NCBI RefSeq assembly: GCF_003944705.1
Contig: NZ_RWIS01000015.1
Span: 79,524-143,523, forward strand
Source of the DNA: Hymenobacter metallilatus
GTDB taxonomy: Bacteria > Bacteroidota > Bacteroidia > Cytophagales > Hymenobacteraceae
DNA length: 64,000 bases
Direction of reading: 5' to 3'
Shown here: one piece after another, positions 57,690-64,000 of the stretch
Numbering within the stretch: position 1 is the first letter of the stretch
Layout: each line of letters begins with the position of its first letter
The notes under the pieces: model-generated
Told to the model about the DNA's origin: nothing
Databases searched by the model: none
The model's input: the letters and a program-made list of their open reading frames with translations, nothing else
Translations under genes and position numbers: made by a program

Positions 57690-58401
57690 TGAACCCCTGG
57701 CCCTGCGCCTGCTGACTTCGTACGTGGAGCGGGTGCCATTTCTGGAGCTGGTGGGTACCTGCCGCAGCGCCCTGGAGGCCCTCACGGTGCTGCAAACCGA
57801 GGCCGTAGACGTGCTGTTTCTGGATATTCAGATGCCTGACCTCACGGGCGTGGAGTTTGTGCGCAGTATGCAGCCTCAGGCCCTGGTTATCTTCACTACT
57901 GCCTACGAGGCCTATGCCCTGGAGGGCTTCAACCTGAATGCCGTGGATTACCTGGTGAAGCCCATTGCCTTCGAGCGGTTTGTGCAGGCCGCCCAGAAGG
58001 CCCAGGACCGCCTGCACCCGCGCCCCCAGGAGCCGGTCCCGGTAGTGCTGCCCCCCGCGCCGGCCCCGGCCAGCTCCACCGAGGAATACATTTTTGTGAA
58101 GGCCGACTACCACACTCAGCGCCTGAACCTGCGCGACATCCGCTACCTGGAGGGCCTGAAAGACTACATCAAGATTTACGCCGGAGCCCGACCCATTCTC
58201 ACGCTCAACTCCCTGAAAGCTTTCGAGGACCGGCTGCCCAGCCCCGATTTCGTGCGCGTACACCGCTCCTATATCGTGTCCCTGGCTCACATCGACTCCA
58301 TCCGTAAAAACCGCATTTACATGGGCGAGGCCATCATTCCCATTGGCGAATCCTACGCCGAAGCCTTCTTTAAGCTGATTGAAGACCGGAACATGCACTG
58401 A
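57664..58401 (+). CDS. LytTR family response regulator
   Basis: 245 residues from ATG 57664. Receiver domain: LVDDEPLALRLL, phospho-Asp in VLFLDIQMPDLTG, FTTAYEAYALEG, and the conserved Lys in DYLVKPIAFERF. A Pro/Ala-rich linker (VVLPPAPAPASS) leads to a LytTR DNA-binding domain from about residue 143: YIFVKADYHTQRLNLRDIRYLEGLKDY and FVRVHRSYIVSLAHID. Overlaps the kinase gene by 26 nt, so translation is coupled. Confidence 0.94.
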   Translation: MLRCLLVDDEPLALRLLTSYVERVPFLELVGTCRSALEALTVLQTEAVDVLFLDIQMPDLTGVEFVRSMQPQALVIFTTAYEAYALEGFNLNAVDYLVKPIAFERFVQAAQKAQDRLHPRPQEPVPVVLPPAPAPASSTEEYIFVKADYHTQRLNLRDIRYLEGLKDYIKIYAGARPILTLNSLKAFEDRLPSPDFVRVHRSYIVSLAHIDSIRKNRIYMGEAIIPIGESYAEAFFKLIEDRNMH

Positions 58402-58417
58402 GTGGTGAACTGGAACT

Positions 58418-58514
58418 GTCATCCTGAGCAAAGCGAAGGACCTTGTCACACTGGAACGACTCGTGCAGTAGTCGTTCTAACGCCATAAGGTCCTTCGCTT
58501 TGCTCAGGATGACA
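58418..58514. repeat. family A repeat, near-perfect hairpin
   Basis: GTCATCCTGAGCAAAGCGAAGGACCTT and its inverse AAGGTCCTTCGCTTTGCTCAGGATGAC close it, with GGAACGACT/AGTCGTTC inside. Lies between convergent genes, where it can serve as a terminator-like hairpin. Confidence 0.85.
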
Positions 58515-58525
58515 GTTCCAGTTTA

Positions 58526-59860
58526 TTATTTCACCTTCGTCAGGTACACAGCCAGGCGGGGTGGGTTGGTGTTGCCGGGGGCGCCCAGCACGGCCCGCTC
58601 GGGCGTGTCGGGGGTGGCGGGGGCTAGCAGGAGGCCGTTGTTAGCAAGGGTGTGGTTGAGGGCGGCCTCGCAATATGCCTGCACCGAAAACACGTAGCGC
58701 CCTTGCTCCAGATTGGTGCTGCGGGAAACGCCCGTCTGGTAGCTGACGGTGAGGACCGTGCCGCTGCTGTTGGTCAGGAAGCGGCCCGAGTGGTTGCCCC
58801 GGTCGGTGAGCTGCACCGTGAGCTGCCCGGGAGCCGCCAGGTTCCTCGACTCGGTACCGGCCACCGTTTCCACCAGCAGCTGGGCCGAGTTGATTACCCA
58901 GGTGCCGCCCAGCTCATTGAGGCGCAGCAGGTAGGGAATTTCCACTTTGGTTTGCAGGCCCAGACCGCCTTGCAGGTAGGTTTCGGCGGCGGTGCGGGCG
59001 CTGGGCAGGCTCTGGCGCGTGGTGGTCAGGGCAGTCAGCAGGGAACCCCGCCGGTCGGCGTGCAGCTGGTAGAAGTGCTGGTTCACGGCCGCGGCCGTGA
59101 AGGCGTAGAGGGTACTCACATCGGGCGTGGCGGGGCTATGGTAGTACAGTTGCAACTGCAGGCTGGTGGAAGTGGCCAGCAGCCGCAGCAGGGCGGCATT
59201 GTCGGCGGTGCCGGGCGTTAGGGCCAGGCCGGGCAGGCGGGCATTCAGCTCGTCGTTGGAAGTCAGCTGCCGGCCGCTGCCCGCCCGTAGCAGCTCCTGA
59301 CCCAAGGCATCGGTCAGGCGCACCCGGATGGTAGCCAGCTTGCCCCGGGCCCGGAAGGCCCGGGTGCCCAGCGGGGCGGCCTCGTAGGCGCGGGAGTTGA
59401 AGGCGTAGTACGTAGTGCCAGGCCGCAATGCCTCGGTGAGGCGGTGCACCTGCAGGTGTTGCAGCTGGGTGGTGTCGCCGTAGCGGTAGGTGTCGGGGGG
59501 CAGATGCAGCACCAGGGAATCCAGCTGCGCGTCCGCGTCCGGCCGGAAAGCCCCGCTCAGCCCCAGCCGCAGGTAGCTGCGGGCCGTAACAGTGCCCAAC
59601 CGCGCATCCTGCACCTGGCCCACCAGCAAATAGTCGCTGGTAGACGTTGGCACCGAATCGACCAGCACCGTGGACATGCGCACCGTGAGCGTATCTACGT
59701 ACACCGTGCCCGACTGTACCTGGTCGGTTTCGTCGGGGGTTAGCTCGCCGGTTACCTCGCAGGCCGCCAGCAGGGCCGCCAGCCCCAGGGCCGGCAGCAG
59801 GTGGGCGGCCCGTTGCAGCCACCGCCCACCCTGGTTCAGCCGGCTACTCACTTTCCGCAT
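58526..59860 (-). CDS. DUF4270 family lipoprotein
   Basis: 444 residues from ATG 59860. Lipoprotein signal with lipobox ALGLAALLAAC at about residue 33. The body is beta-rich: DTLTVRMSTVLVDSVPTS, DYLLVGQVQDARLGTVTARSYL and VSRSTNLEQGRYVFSVQAY, as in DUF4270 proteins. Surface or periplasmic, unknown function. Its start overlaps the end of the Kelch gene by 17 nt, so the pair is coupled and probably works together. Confidence 0.85.
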   Translation of the reverse strand: MRKVSSRLNQGGRWLQRAAHLLPALGLAALLAACEVTGELTPDETDQVQSGTVYVDTLTVRMSTVLVDSVPTSTSDYLLVGQVQDARLGTVTARSYLRLGLSGAFRPDADAQLDSLVLHLPPDTYRYGDTTQLQHLQVHRLTEALRPGTTYYAFNSRAYEAAPLGTRAFRARGKLATIRVRLTDALGQELLRAGSGRQLTSNDELNARLPGLALTPGTADNAALLRLLATSTSLQLQLYYHSPATPDVSTLYAFTAAAVNQHFYQLHADRRGSLLTALTTTRQSLPSARTAAETYLQGGLGLQTKVEIPYLLRLNELGGTWVINSAQLLVETVAGTESRNLAAPGQLTVQLTDRGNHSGRFLTNSSGTVLTVSYQTGVSRSTNLEQGRYVFSVQAYCEAALNHTLANNGLLLAPATPDTPERAVLGAPGNTNPPRLAVYLTKVK

Positions 59861-60845
59861 CGGGAGAGAGTTGCCAGAAGTCGTCGAGGCGGGTGCTGCC
59901 AGTGGTGCCCAGGCCCAGGTAGCCATAGTCGCCGAGCCCAAACCCAACGGCTTGAATGCGAGCCGCCCCTTCAAAGGTTGTTTTGGCCACCCAAGTATCG
60001 TCGTCGGGGTTGTACTCCCAGCAGGAGGTGAGGTAGCCGCCGTTGGTGCCCAGGGCAATAAAGCCCCGGTTGTTCACCACGAAGGTGCTGGCGCTGGTGC
60101 GCGGTACGCTGCTATAGTCGTAGTCCTCGTCGGTATTATTGGTAAGGCTGTGGCGCTCGGTCCACTGCTCGGTGGCGGGGTTGTAGGCCCACATATCGCT
60201 CAGGATGAGGTCGTTGTCGGAGCCGGCCAGCACGTAGCCGGTTTCGTGCAGGGTGAAAGCAGCAGCCCCCACCCGCTTGTTGCCCCCGAAGCTGGGCTTC
60301 TGCGTCCATTGGTCGGTGCTGGGGTCATACTGCCAGAAGTCCTTTTTGAAGTTACCGTCGTAGCCGGTGCCCACGTAGCCCTTATCCTCAATGCCCAGCG
60401 CCACCGCCCCGTAGCGGGCCGTACCGGCAAAATCGGCCACTTTGGTCCACTTGTTGGCGGCGGGGTCGTAGGCGTAGAAGTCTTTGAGCTTGTTGGTACC
60501 GTCGTAGCCGGTGCCCACATAGCCTTTGCCGCCGGCCGTGAAGGCCACCGCCTGAATGCGGGCCGCGCCGGGGAAATCGGCAACCTGCCGCCAGGTGTTG
60601 GTGCCGGGCGTGTATTCCCAGAAATCCTTGAACCGGTCGACGCCATCGGTACCCAGGCCCACGTAGCCCTTGCCGTTGAGGGTGAAGCTGACGGCTGAGT
60701 TGCGGGCCAGCCCCTCGAACTGGGAGCGGGAAGTCCAGTCGCCCACAATTTCGGTGTCGGCGTCGGTATCGTCGTCGGAGCAGGAAAGCAGGGGTGTGAT
60801 GCAGGCCAGCAGCAGCAGCCAGAGTAGTACACGGGCGTGTTTCAT
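59844..60845 (-). CDS. Kelch-repeat lipoprotein
   Basis: 333 residues from ATG 60845. Lipoprotein signal KHARVLLWLLLLACITPLLSC, an acidic stretch DDDTDADTE, then about six Kelch blades recognisable by GKGYVGLGTDG, GGKGYVGTGYDG, DKGYVGTGYDG, NRGFIALGTNG and DYGYLGLGTTG with W-Y spacing (FWEYTPGTNTW, FYAYDPAANKW, FWQYDPSTDQW). A beta-propeller on the cell surface, likely ligand or glycan binding. Overlaps the DUF4270 gene by 17 nt. Confidence 0.9.
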   Translation of the reverse strand: MKHARVLLWLLLLACITPLLSCSDDDTDADTEIVGDWTSRSQFEGLARNSAVSFTLNGKGYVGLGTDGVDRFKDFWEYTPGTNTWRQVADFPGAARIQAVAFTAGGKGYVGTGYDGTNKLKDFYAYDPAANKWTKVADFAGTARYGAVALGIEDKGYVGTGYDGNFKKDFWQYDPSTDQWTQKPSFGGNKRVGAAAFTLHETGYVLAGSDNDLILSDMWAYNPATEQWTERHSLTNNTDEDYDYSSVPRTSASTFVVNNRGFIALGTNGGYLTSCWEYNPDDDTWVAKTTFEGAARIQAVGFGLGDYGYLGLGTTGSTRLDDFWQLSPDAESE

Positions 60846-61099
60846 GATGGGGAAAGAATAGGTTGGTGTTGGCAGGGAGAGCCGGGGGCCACGCCAAACG
60901 GTTGCACCCGGAAATGGCCCCTGGGTCATGCAACCACTGTTTTTACGACTTCCGCCGCAGCCCTACTTTCTACCAACGGCCCGATACCACAGACCACCTC
61001 CGGCTTTTCATCGGCAGTCCGGCCGCGTATTTTTTTTGCCAGGAGGCCGAAAAAAAATGAAAAACTTCCGGTGCTGGCTCCGCGTTCTGGCTCTGTCCT

Positions 61100-62002
61100 A
61101 TGCCCTGCCTTGCCACTTCCGAGCGTTACAGCATCAGTCTGCCCAGCGGCCACCGCTTCCCCATTGCCAAGTACGCCCTTATCCGGGAGCAGCTGCTCTG
61201 GCAGGGCATTGCCCCGCCCCAGGATTTTTACGACCCCGGCCTAGCCTCGGAAGAAGACATTTTGCGCGTGCATTCCCCCAACTACTGGCAGCGGGTGCGT
61301 GAGCTGCGGCTCTCGGCCGCCGAGGTGCGCCGCCTGGGCCTGCCGCAGAGCCCCGAGTTGGTGCGCCGCTCCCTGAGCAGCGTGGCCGGCACCGTGGAAT
61401 CGGCCCGGCGGGCGTTGCAGGATGGCATCGGGCTGAGTCTGGCCGGCGGCACCCACCACGCCTTTCGGGACCGGGGCGAGGGGTTTTGCGTGCTCAACGA
61501 CATAGCCGTGGCCGCCGCCCACCTGCTCCACCACGGCCGGGCCCGGCAGGTGCTGGTAGTGGACCTGGACGTGCACCAGGGCGACGGGACGGCCAGCATT
61601 TTCCGCGACGAGCCCCGCGTATTCACCTTCAGTATGCACGCCGGGGCCAACTATCCGCTGCGCAAGGAGCAGTCGGATCTGGACGTGGCCCTGGAACTGG
61701 GCACCCAGGACGCTGCCTATCTGGGCATTCTGGCCGAAACCCTGCCCCGCCTGCTGACCGAAGTGCAACCCGACTTCATCTTTTACCAGGCCGGGGTTGA
61801 TGTGCTGGCGACGGACAAGCTCGGCAAGCTGGCCCTCACCCAGGCCGGCTGCCGCCAGCGCGACGAATTCGTGCTCCGCCAGTGTCGGGTGGCGGGCATA
61901 CCGGTAGCCGTGAGCATGGGCGGCGGCTACTCCGAGCAGCTCCGCGACATCGTAGACGCCCACTGCAACACGTTTCGGGTGGCTTATGAGGTGTTTGGGT
62001 GA
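61100..62002 (+). CDS. histone deacetylase family (class II-like) amidohydrolase
   Basis: 300 residues. Zinc amidohydrolase motifs: GGTHHAFRDRGEGFCVLND (catalytic His pair), VVDLDVHQGDGTASIF (Asp-His zinc ligands), YQAGVDVLATDKLGKL (third zinc ligand and Asp), MGGGYSEQLRDIVDAH. Same plan as AcuC/HdaH-type deacetylases that act on acetyl-lysine, acetylpolyamines or acetoin-related substrates. Substrate not deducible. Stand-alone gene. Confidence 0.9.
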   Translation: MPCLATSERYSISLPSGHRFPIAKYALIREQLLWQGIAPPQDFYDPGLASEEDILRVHSPNYWQRVRELRLSAAEVRRLGLPQSPELVRRSLSSVAGTVESARRALQDGIGLSLAGGTHHAFRDRGEGFCVLNDIAVAAAHLLHHGRARQVLVVDLDVHQGDGTASIFRDEPRVFTFSMHAGANYPLRKEQSDLDVALELGTQDAAYLGILAETLPRLLTEVQPDFIFYQAGVDVLATDKLGKLALTQAGCRQRDEFVLRQCRVAGIPVAVSMGGGYSEQLRDIVDAHCNTFRVAYEVFG

Positions 62003-62045
62003 ATGGGTGTTTGGCTGAATGGGCGAATGGGTAGGTAGTAAGTTT

Positions 62046-62147
62046 GTCATCCTGAGCAGAGCGAAGGACCTCATCACGTCTAAACAGATGGTTGTTACAA
62101 GAGGCGTTCTATTATCAAAAGGCCCTTCGCTGCACTCTGGATGACAG
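62046..62147. repeat. family A repeat
   Basis: GTCATCCTGAGCAGAGCGAAG ... AAAAGGCCCTTCGCTGCACTCTGGATGACAG, an imperfect inverted pair, in the spacer upstream of the J-domain-like gene. Confidence 0.8.
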
Positions 62148-62197
62148 CTCAATTCTTCATCCATCCAACCCTCCATCCATCCGACCATCCAGCCATC

Positions 62198-62205
62198 TAC
62201 CTTTG
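62198..62205 (+). promoter_or_regulatory. start-proximal -7 box
   Basis: TACCTTTG ends 5 nt before the ATG at 62211, embedded at the end of a CCATC-repeat tract. Predicts a leaderless transcript. Confidence 0.55.
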
Positions 62206-62210
62206 CCAGC

Positions 62211-63233
62211 ATGAATCTGCACAACCCGCTGACCGACTTACCTGCTGCCAACCAACTGCCTACAACGGTGCCAGCCGAAGCGCCGGGCACCCCGGCGCAA
62301 CGAGCGTTCCGGGAAGCCGTGGCGCAGGTGGAAGGACTACGCCAGCGGCTGCGGGACCTGACGCAGGAGCAGGCCGAGGCGCGCCGCCGCTACTGGCAGC
62401 AGGTGGGCCCCGCCGCCGCAACCGTGGTGCAGGCCCGTCAGGCGCTGTTTCCACTCCTGGAAAACGCCTTGTTGCTGGGGATTTTCAGCCGGCTGGAGGA
62501 GCAGCAGCTCACGGCCCTCATCGTGGGCAATGCCCGGGCGCTGCAAGAGCGGTTTGGGGAAGATGCGGCCGAGATGCTGCGCAAATATGCACCCCGCCGC
62601 CGGGCCGATGCTGACGACGACGAGCCGCCAGTGCAGGCCCCCGAACCTGCTGCCACCGGGCCCGCCGAGCCCACCCTGCCGCCCCACGAGCAGGCGGCTG
62701 CGGCGGCCCAGGCCCGGCGCAAAACCAAGCAGCAGCGCGCCGAGCAGGCCGCTGCCCACGCCGCCCGCGCCGCCGAGCAGCAGTTGCTGCGCAATACCAA
62801 AGACCTCTACCGCCAGCTGGCCCGCACCCACCACCCCGATTTGGTGCAGGACGAAGCCACCCAACAGCAGCGCACCCAGCTGATGCAGCGCATCACGGAG
62901 GCCTACGAAACCAACGACTTGTACACGCTGCTACAGCTGCTTTCGGACACAACCCCCGCCTCGGCCGCCGACGACACCGTGCTGACCCGCTACACCCAGG
63001 CACTGCACCAGCAGCAAACCGAGCTGAAGCAACAGCTCAACGAGCTGAAATACGGCGAGAATGGCTTTAGCGGCAGCACCGGCAAAAAGCGGGAACAGGA
63101 AATCCGGACGATAAAGCGCCATCTGCGCGCCGAGGCCGACTACCTGCTGCACGTTACGCAACTGGTGCGGGAGCCAGCGGGCCTCCGGCAGCTGCTGCGG
63201 GAGCTGGCCGCCGAAGGGCACCACACGCTCTAA
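62211..63233 (+). CDS. J-domain-like protein with long helical arms
   Basis: 340 residues. The middle has a DnaJ-type helix-HPD-helix: KDLYRQLARTHHPDLVQDEATQ (HPD about residue 206), followed by LMQRITEAYETNDLYTLLQL, as in J domains placed C-terminally. The first ~190 residues are Ala/Gln/Glu-rich coiled coil. The end (VTQLVREPAGLRQLLRELAAEGHHTL) is also helical. Possibly recruits Hsp70 (DnaK) to a specific client. Not a classic DnaJ: no G/F or zinc region. CCATC tract and promoter box directly precede the ATG. Confidence 0.75.
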   Translation: MNLHNPLTDLPAANQLPTTVPAEAPGTPAQRAFREAVAQVEGLRQRLRDLTQEQAEARRRYWQQVGPAAATVVQARQALFPLLENALLLGIFSRLEEQQLTALIVGNARALQERFGEDAAEMLRKYAPRRRADADDDEPPVQAPEPAATGPAEPTLPPHEQAAAAAQARRKTKQQRAEQAAAHAARAAEQQLLRNTKDLYRQLARTHHPDLVQDEATQQQRTQLMQRITEAYETNDLYTLLQLLSDTTPASAADDTVLTRYTQALHQQQTELKQQLNELKYGENGFSGSTGKKREQEIRTIKRHLRAEADYLLHVTQLVREPAGLRQLLRELAAEGHHTL

Positions 63234-63342
63234 CTCAACGAGGACTTAGGCAAACCGCTGCCCTACTTCATTTCTCGCGGTGTTTCGCATAGGAATACGC
63301 AGGGTCTCGCAGTGTTTTACAAGTTTAGTGCGTAAGTCCTGT

Positions 63343-63389
63343 CAGCAATAAGGGCCGGGAAGCAAGTTGCTTCCCGGCCCTTATTGCTG
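63343..63389 (-). terminator. very long perfect hairpin terminator
   Basis: A perfect inverted repeat of more than 20 bp (63343 onward with an end near 63389; GGGCCGGGAAGCAA and TTGCTTCCCGGCCC inside), T-run on the + side and A-run on the other, between the J-domain-like gene and convergent DoxX. Confidence 0.88.
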
Positions 63390-63401
63390 GGTTTTTTCGG
63401 C

Positions 63402-63770
63402 TCAGGCCACTGCTGATGTCGGACGGCGCAGCCAGAATACCACGCCCAGCAGCACCAGCAGCACCAGTGCCGGAATTCCATTGGCTATTCCGCCCGGAAT
63501 TTTGGTGATGTGCATCACCACCGCCCCGGCCATAATCAGCATCAGGCCCAGGGCTGCCGGGCGCACCAGGCGCGGGATGAGCAGGCCAATACCGCCCAGC
63601 ACCTCGCCAATTGCCACCACGTAGGCCAGTGCCCCGGGCAGGCCCAGCTGGCCAAACATGCCCACGGTTTCGGGCAGATTCAGGAGCTTGCGCCCACCGG
63701 AAGCAATAAAGGCCAGGCCCAGTAGTCCCTGCAGAATCCAGGCAATAATGTTGCGGGTAGAAGCAGACAT
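63402..63770 (-). CDS. DoxX family membrane protein
   Basis: 122 residues with four membrane segments. NIIAWILQGLLGLAFIASGGRKLLN and YVVAIGEVLGGIGLLIPRLVRPAALGLMLIMAGAVVMHI match DoxX/DoxD-like proteins. Inner membrane. Some members take part in quinone or thiol redox reactions; no partner is visible here. Confidence 0.88.
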   Translation of the reverse strand: MSASTRNIIAWILQGLLGLAFIASGGRKLLNLPETVGMFGQLGLPGALAYVVAIGEVLGGIGLLIPRLVRPAALGLMLIMAGAVVMHITKIPGGIANGIPALVLLVLLGVVFWLRRPTSAVA

Positions 63771-63878
63771 ACGCAGTGAGGGGGGTTGAAAGTGGAGAAA
63801 TGAGTGTACAATTCCCTGAAATATAAAATGTATTCGCGCAATGTAGTAAGCAGGCAGGGAAGCGTACCATTAAACTTA

Positions 63879-64000
63879 GAGCGTGTTTGGGAATTCAGAC
63901 CCGATTGAGCGACATAGTGATGTTAGCTAGTAATAGCCAAGCAACATGGCTAGCGGGAGTGAATTCGTAATCAACGACCACGCGGCGAAAGCAGGCTAAC
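63879..64000 (-). mobile_element. end of an IS5-like insertion sequence (rest outside window)
   Basis: AGAGCGTGTTTGGGAATTC at ~63879-63897 looks like an IS terminal sequence, preceded by TTA as in TNA-target IS5 relatives. Inside, a minus-strand frame to the window edge ends with RRVVVDYEFTPASHVAWLLL then ANITMSLNRV and TGA at 63895-63897, typical of the C-terminus of an IS5-type DDE transposase. Confidence 0.7.
63895..64000 (-). CDS. IS5-type transposase, C-terminal fragment
   Basis: About 34 residues visible; the frame is open at the right edge. DYEFTPASHVAWLLLANI corresponds to the helix after the catalytic Glu in IS5-type enzymes (the Y-E-x-x-P-S pattern), so the reading frame seems intact at this end. 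Whether the copy is complete cannot be judged. Confidence 0.65.
   Translation of the reverse strand, partial: LACFRRVVVDYEFTPASHVAWLLLANITMSLNRV

Noticed and set aside
1..64000. CRISPR arrays, rRNA operons, prophage or plasmid replication genes
   Set aside because: No regularly spaced direct repeats, no rRNA sequence, and no integrase, terminase or replication genes were found; repeats present are inverted and dispersed.

Overview
The window is chromosomal DNA from a G+C-rich member of the Bacteroidota, most likely Hymenobacter or a close relative in Cytophagales. Evidence: Bacteroidota-type promoters (a -7 box TAnnTTTG, sometimes with a TTTG around -33), almost no Shine-Dalgarno sequences, several GTG/TTG starts, a TonB-dependent receptor with a carboxypeptidase-regulatory N-domain, DUF4270, DUF2490 and DUF4153 proteins, and dispersed hairpin repeats between genes. 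This assignment is inference; no rRNA gene is present.

Layout. 1-13.2 kb is a surface-glycan locus: the tail of a glycosyltransferase, an FkbH-like HAD protein, a near-complete pseudaminic acid (Pse) pathway (pseB, pseC, an SpsF-type cytidylyltransferase, a PseG-PseH fusion, pseI), a probable GT-B transferase, a polysaccharide deacetylase-like protein and a flippase. 13.4-27.5 kb is an assimilatory sulfate reduction locus: promoter, SAM-I riboswitch, cysteine-rich leader peptide, cysH, cysD, cysN, a uroporphyrinogen methyltransferase, cysJ, a TonB receptor, a DUF2490 protein, cysI and a siroheme-synthase/TSUP-transporter fusion. 27.6-30.5 kb holds a CPBP protease and an amino-acid permease. 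The permease is preceded, on the other strand, by a second copy of the same SAM-I riboswitch plus cysteine-rich leader.

31-46.8 kb is mainly housekeeping and unlinked genes (EcsC, Gfo/Idh/MocA oxidoreductase, two M48-type peptidases, flavin amine oxidase, DegT aminotransferase, GT2, FtsE, Fsa, SRP RNA, GuaA, DUF4153). 46.9-50.4 kb carries tRNA-Leu and an iron-handling group (iron permease-like, Dps, VIT1/CCC1). 50.9-55.1 kb is a three-gene same-strand island: PcfJ-like, PARG-type macrodomain, RtcB RNA ligase. 55.4-55.7 kb has a short promoter-to-terminator unit encoding at most a 29-residue peptide. 56-64 kb has a LytS/LytTR two-component pair, a Kelch/DUF4270 lipoprotein pair, an HDAC-family amidohydrolase, a J-domain-like protein, DoxX and the end of an IS5-like element.

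The most interesting signals are the duplicated SAM-I riboswitch/Cys-leader cassette, which could let one mRNA leader read both SAM and cysteine supply; the RtcB/macrodomain/PcfJ island with an unusual hairpin in its spacer; the dispersed hairpin repeats, two of which supply the stop codons of genes; and promoters placed so close to start codons that the transcripts should be leaderless.
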